Of a DNA stretch of 8,531 nucleotides, positions 5,670 through 8,531 are shown one piece after another (position 1 is the stretch's first letter; each line of letters begins with the position of its first letter). The notes under the pieces were generated by a model that saw nothing but the letters and a program-made list of their open reading frames with translations, did no database searches and had not been told where the DNA came from. Source of the DNA: PHAA01 sp964584415 (GTDB lineage: Bacteria; Bacillota; Syntrophomonadia; Syntrophomonadales; Syntrophomonadaceae). Both the position numbers and the translations under genes were made by a program. Where the stretch lies: positions 1 to 8,531 of the forward strand of contig CAZOZX010000088.1 of the NCBI GenBank assembly GCA_964584415.1. The letters run 5' to 3'.

Positions 5670-6932
5670 ATGAGTAAGCTTAACCGTAGCAGTTTTTTAA
5701 TTGCTGTCATGCTGTTTGCGATAGTAATGGCTATAGTAGCTCAACCTGGCTCAGCGGAAGCGCAAAGTATCAAGATTATAATCAATGGGCAGCAAATAGC
5801 CAGTGATGTCCAACCTGTAATCGTTTCAGACCGGACTTATGTGCCTCTGCGGGTTGTCTCTGAAAACCTGGGCGCTAGAGTTTTCTGGATGGGGGATAGC
5901 CGCCAGGTAGTCATAAACTGGCATACCGACAATACACCCAGTCTGCCCCGTACTGATCCTGACGATATTGCGATTATCCTGGACGGAAAGGTACTTAATA
6001 TCCCCGCTGGTTACGGCCAACCGTTTATCAATAGCCAGTGGCGTACCATGATCCCGCTGCGGGCGGTAGGAGAAGCCCTTGATTGCGATGTGCAGTGGCA
6101 GTCGGACACTTATTCGGTAGTCATTAATTCCAGGCAGTTATCCGAGGAACAGCGGTTGTTTATGGATTTGGCTGCTTACAAGACCAACCTGAAACTAAAG
6201 GATGGATCGGTTTTGAACTCAGCTGTTCTGGCCAACCAGGATCCCTCTGCATACAGCGATGAACAAATAGAAGTTTTCAGAACCTACCTGGATCAGTTGG
6301 CGAAGTACGGGGCCAATGTTATTTTACCAACCGGAGAAACCATCAATGTCGCCGATTTGAGCATAATGGGGAAATCTTACCTGACCGCTGATCAGCTGAA
6401 TGCTTGGGTAGCGCGGGAGGTGAAACGATTGACCCCAACTCTGCTCAGCCAAGGCAGGATCATCAACATTACTCCTAATCTGGCTGAATTGTATCTAAAA
6501 ATTGGAGCCGAGTACGGAGTTAGAGGAGATTTGGCTTTTTGCCAGGCGGCCAAAGAGACAGGCTACTGGCAGTTTATGGGGAGCGTGCAGCCCTGGCAGA
6601 ATAATTATTGCGGGCTGTATGCTATCGGCAGTCCATTAACCGGAACTGAATCGGCCAATGGAGCTGATCCCAGTTTGGTTTGGTTTATGCCGGGGATTCA
6701 TGGTGCCATCTTTGCTACCCCTAAGGCGGGGGTAGAAGCCCATATTCAGCATCTCTATGCTTATGCTACCAAGAAAGAACTGCCGACTGGGAAAGTGCTG
6801 GTAGATCCCAGATTTACTCTGGTTTCCAAAGGCATAGCGCCTGCCTGGTTGGGGCTTAACGCACGGTGGGCGGTACCAGGAACCACCTATGGACAAAGCA
6901 TAGTCTTCGATTATTTCAAGAAAGCCTATTAA
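5670..6932 (+). CDS. Exported glucosaminidase-type peptidoglycan hydrolase with two stalk repeats
   Basis: Predicted secreted cell-wall enzyme of 420 residues. A signal peptide (1-31: basic start, hydrophobic 9-24, likely cleavage after AEA) is followed by two copper-amine-oxidase N-terminal-like stalk repeats. The first (about 33-84) has YVPLRVVSENLGA; the second (about 97-152) has MIPLRAVGEALDC. These repeats are common in exported clostridial proteins, probably as wall-binding or spacer modules; they do not indicate amine oxidase activity. A helical linker (about 155-265) leads to a glucosaminidase domain (about 270-410) with AAKETGYWQF, where E296 fits the catalytic acid, then NNYCGL, GVEAHIQHLYAYAT and VDPRF. 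The family cleaves N-acetylglucosaminyl bonds in the glycan strand. The ATG is supported by GAGGTG five bases upstream. The gene is a single unit ended by a strong hairpin and is divergent from the kinase-like gene. Its biological role (division, remodelling, sporulation) cannot be told from sequence. Confidence 0.88.
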   Translation: MSKLNRSSFLIAVMLFAIVMAIVAQPGSAEAQSIKIIINGQQIASDVQPVIVSDRTYVPLRVVSENLGARVFWMGDSRQVVINWHTDNTPSLPRTDPDDIAIILDGKVLNIPAGYGQPFINSQWRTMIPLRAVGEALDCDVQWQSDTYSVVINSRQLSEEQRLFMDLAAYKTNLKLKDGSVLNSAVLANQDPSAYSDEQIEVFRTYLDQLAKYGANVILPTGETINVADLSIMGKSYLTADQLNAWVAREVKRLTPTLLSQGRIINITPNLAELYLKIGAEYGVRGDLAFCQAAKETGYWQFMGSVQPWQNNYCGLYAIGSPLTGTESANGADPSLVWFMPGIHGAIFATPKAGVEAHIQHLYAYATKKELPTGKVLVDPRFTLVSKGIAPAWLGLNARWAVPGTTYGQSIVFDYFKKAY

Positions 6933-6935
6933 AAA

Positions 6936-6981
6936 ATAATAATACCGCTGGCAGATTTGTTCTGCCAGCGGTATTTTTTTT
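6936..6981. terminator. Strong bidirectional rho-independent terminator
   Basis: AATACCGCTGGCAGA (6941-6955) and TCTGCCAGCGGTATT (6961-6975) form a perfect 15-bp stem with a 5-base loop. On the plus strand a run of eight T follows (6974-6981). On the minus strand the A-rich stretch before the stem reads as ATTATTATTTTTT. It can therefore end both the hydrolase gene and the convergent acetate transporter gene. Confidence 0.93.
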
Positions 6982-7023
6982 GCCTGGTATAGTCTAACGT
7001 GTGTCTATCTAATATGTAAATCC

Positions 7024-7674
7024 CTAACCTTTGGCGGCCACCGATTTACGATACAGTGAGCCGAAGGGGGCTCCGATAGGCAATACTGTAAACCCATATT
7101 GGGTATTTAAGACCACGGCACCAGATAGATAGAAAGAACAAATGGCAACGCCCAACTCCGCGTAAGCAGCCAGTTGATGCCAGGTATGTTCTGCACCCCA
7201 ACCCAGGGTGCTCATAAATAAGCCCAGGAAAAGCAAATCGATTAGGAAGAAAATGAACCATAACACCTTATTGGTTCCCATTGCTCCAACTGTCATAAAT
7301 ACTGTGAATACGAAATAACCAAGGAATGCAAAGCCAAGCTGATGGGCATCAAATGTACCACCTTTGCCGATGAGGCCGTTACTCTGCATCAACCAGGTAG
7401 TGCCAACACCAAACCAGAACAGGCCATATCCGCAGAATGCGGTGGCTCCGAAAGTATTATTGTGTTTGAAATCCATTATGCCGGCTACGAATTGCGCGGT
7501 AGCACCAAGAAATATAGCCCAGGGAATCATATAGGCTACACCGGCAGTAATACCAAGTTTCTGTGAAGAGGCCACAAGGGTTACTATGGCCAATCCCAGT
7601 AATCCCAGGGGGGTAGGGTTTCCAACTAACTCTTGAACGTGTCCCGAAATTTTCATTTCATTTTCTGCTGACAT
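7024..7674 (-). CDS. satP: Acetate transporter, GPR1/FUN34/YaaH family
   Basis: Integral membrane protein of 216 residues, normal family length. It carries the signature NPTPLGL at 19-25 (NPAPLGL in E. coli SatP), followed by about six hydrophobic helices (near 22-45, 47-67, 75-95, 112-132, 136-158 and 167-190). The segment TAFCGYGLFW in the third helix is also typical. Family members move acetate, and in some cases succinate, across the inner membrane as small oligomeric channels or proton symporters. In an acetate-producing anaerobe it could serve export as well as uptake; the sequence does not decide. The ATG at 7674 is preceded by a perfect AGGAGGT (7679-7685). It lies 160 bases downstream of an unrecognised gene on the same strand, with a candidate promoter of its own and a shared terminator at 6936-6981. 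Confidence 0.93.
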   Translation of the reverse strand: MSAENEMKISGHVQELVGNPTPLGLLGLAIVTLVASSQKLGITAGVAYMIPWAIFLGATAQFVAGIMDFKHNNTFGATAFCGYGLFWFGVGTTWLMQSNGLIGKGGTFDAHQLGFAFLGYFVFTVFMTVGAMGTNKVLWFIFFLIDLLFLGLFMSTLGWGAEHTWHQLAAYAELGVAICSFYLSGAVVLNTQYGFTVLPIGAPFGSLYRKSVAAKG

Positions 7675-7754
7675 GATTACCTCCTAATTTTGTAACAAAT
7701 ATCAAGGGATTGGTTGCTTTTGATTCCCCTCCTTTCCTGATAGAGATTGAGAAA

Positions 7755-7783
7755 ATTTGAACAAATGACCAATTCGACGTCAA
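7755..7783 (-). promoter_or_regulatory. Candidate promoter of the acetate transporter gene
   Basis: On the minus strand TTGACG (7778-7783) and TCAAAT (7755-7760) are 17 bases apart and match the consensus at 5 and 4 of 6 positions. The -10 overlaps an inverted repeat, ATTTG-AA-CAAAT (7755-7766), that could be an operator. Transcription would start near 7748, giving a leader of about 74 bases. Confidence 0.4.
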
Positions 7784-7834
7784 AAATATGTTCTCCTTCA
7801 AATAACAACAAAATTTTCTTGGTGAATGTAACTG

Positions 7835-8530
7835 TCATTTCTTCTCCCATAGGGTAAGCAGGGACTGGATGCGGTAGAGGGAGCTTTGGATTTGTCTGCT
7901 CAGGTGGGCGGTAGAGGAAGTAAGTGGGGTAGGAGAGTCTATTTCTAAATGCTGTTCATGATTAGTACTTTGCAAATGGTTTTTGAGCCTGTTAATATCA
8001 AGCTCCCAACGCTTCCAAAAATCGGTTTCGATAAACAGATCCGTTGTTTCAGCCTGATTGGGTAATTCTGGTTCAATAAAGGCTGCTTTCATATCCAAGA
8101 TCAGATCCACGTGGGCAGGAAAATCTTCGCTGGCGCTGTCGATATCCAAGACCAAATCCCATGGAATGTTGGACTCATTGAGGTGGGGTACAATATGACT
8201 ATTCAATTCATATACATGTAATTTTGTTCGGCTTTGGCGGGCTCCATAAACAGCTTTGTCAAAACTAAATATTTTAAAGCGGGAGTCGCAATCTATCTCC
8301 AGGTTACGGGTATCGAATGGAATTTTGCTTAGGGAAGATTGGCCTAAATCAGGATCAAAATCATTTATATAAAAATCATAGGGATATATCATGCTCAGAC
8401 GGGTTGTTGCGGGCAGACTTTTATTATGGATGAGAGCAGTCAATCCCTCGGCAACCTTGGCTCCAGGGTCGTTCTCATGGTGAATCTTTACCTGCCTGGA
8501 GATGGTAGAGAGCCAACTATTGATTTCATT
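7835..8530 (-). CDS. Unrecognised protein, 5' end beyond the window
   Basis: I do not recognise this protein. The reading frame is open from the window edge to the TGA at 7835-7837, showing 231 residues. A TTG at 8443 could be read as a start, but it has no ribosome binding site and the frame continues upstream with protein-like sequence (WLSTISRQVKIHH, then NDPGAKVAEGLTAL), so the gene probably begins outside. What is visible is soluble and rich in acidic residues and tryptophan-bearing patches. There is no membrane segment, signal peptide, cysteine cluster or known catalytic motif. The middle (DFYINDFDPDLG, then WDLVLDID and VDLILDM) alternates hydrophobic and acidic residues as in beta strands. 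The tail (about the last 80 residues) looks helical and polar and ends in two lysines. It lies upstream of the acetate transporter gene on the same strand, with no clear terminator between them, so read-through is possible. Confidence 0.7.
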   Translation of the reverse strand, partial: NEINSWLSTISRQVKIHHENDPGAKVAEGLTALIHNKSLPATTRLSMIYPYDFYINDFDPDLGQSSLSKIPFDTRNLEIDCDSRFKIFSFDKAVYGARQSRTKLHVYELNSHIVPHLNESNIPWDLVLDIDSASEDFPAHVDLILDMKAAFIEPELPNQAETTDLFIETDFWKRWELDINRLKNHLQSTNHEQHLEIDSPTPLTSSTAHLSRQIQSSLYRIQSLLTLWEKK

Positions 8531-8531
8531 T

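Noticed and set aside
8441..8443. TTG at 8443 as the start of the last gene
   Set aside because: The frame remains open with protein-like sequence to the window edge, and no ribosome binding site precedes the TTG.

Overview
The window looks like chromosomal DNA of an anaerobic, low-to-mid GC Gram-positive bacterium of the Clostridia type, possibly close to Syntrophomonas. This is an inference from four things: strong AGGAGG-type ribosome binding sites, a secreted cell-wall enzyme with 'copper amine oxidase N-terminal' stalk repeats, a methylenetetrahydrofolate reductase (MTHFR) carrying a C-terminal MetV-like cysteine domain, and an acetate transporter of the GPR1/FUN34/YaaH family. There is no rRNA or other taxonomic marker to confirm it. 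I found no tRNA, CRISPR array, insertion sequence or phage gene.

Layout. (1) 11-1777, minus: a YitJ-type fusion of a homocysteine S-methyltransferase and an MTHFR. (2) 1778-1996: a divergent promoter region with a 6-bp inverted repeat in the middle. (3) 1997-3616, plus: a second MTHFR with a MetV-like eight-cysteine C-terminal domain, ended by a hairpin terminator. (4) 3744-5285, minus: a soluble hybrid two-component protein with the order DHp, ATPase-like, receiver, HPt. Its ATPase module has lost the recognisable ATP-binding boxes. (5) 5286-5669: a long AT-rich divergent spacer with small palindromes. (6) 5670-6932, plus: an exported glucosaminidase-type peptidoglycan hydrolase, followed by a perfect 15-bp hairpin that can terminate both strands. 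(7) 7024-7674, minus: an acetate uptake/efflux membrane protein. (8) 7835 to the window end, minus: the 3' part of an unrecognised acidic protein whose frame runs off the edge.

How the genes fit together. The two divergent genes at 11-3616 form a one-carbon/methionine module. Both make methyl-tetrahydrofolate, and the first can also pass a methyl group to homocysteine. The pseudokinase-like regulator and the wall hydrolase are divergent neighbours sharing a 384-bp regulatory space; a functional link is possible but not shown. The acetate transporter suits an organism that makes or consumes acetate.

The points most worth a second look are the degenerate ATPase module in an otherwise intact phosphorelay protein, and the start of the second MTHFR gene. 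There a near-perfect ribosome binding site sits 8 bases before an in-frame ATC rather than before the upstream ATG.
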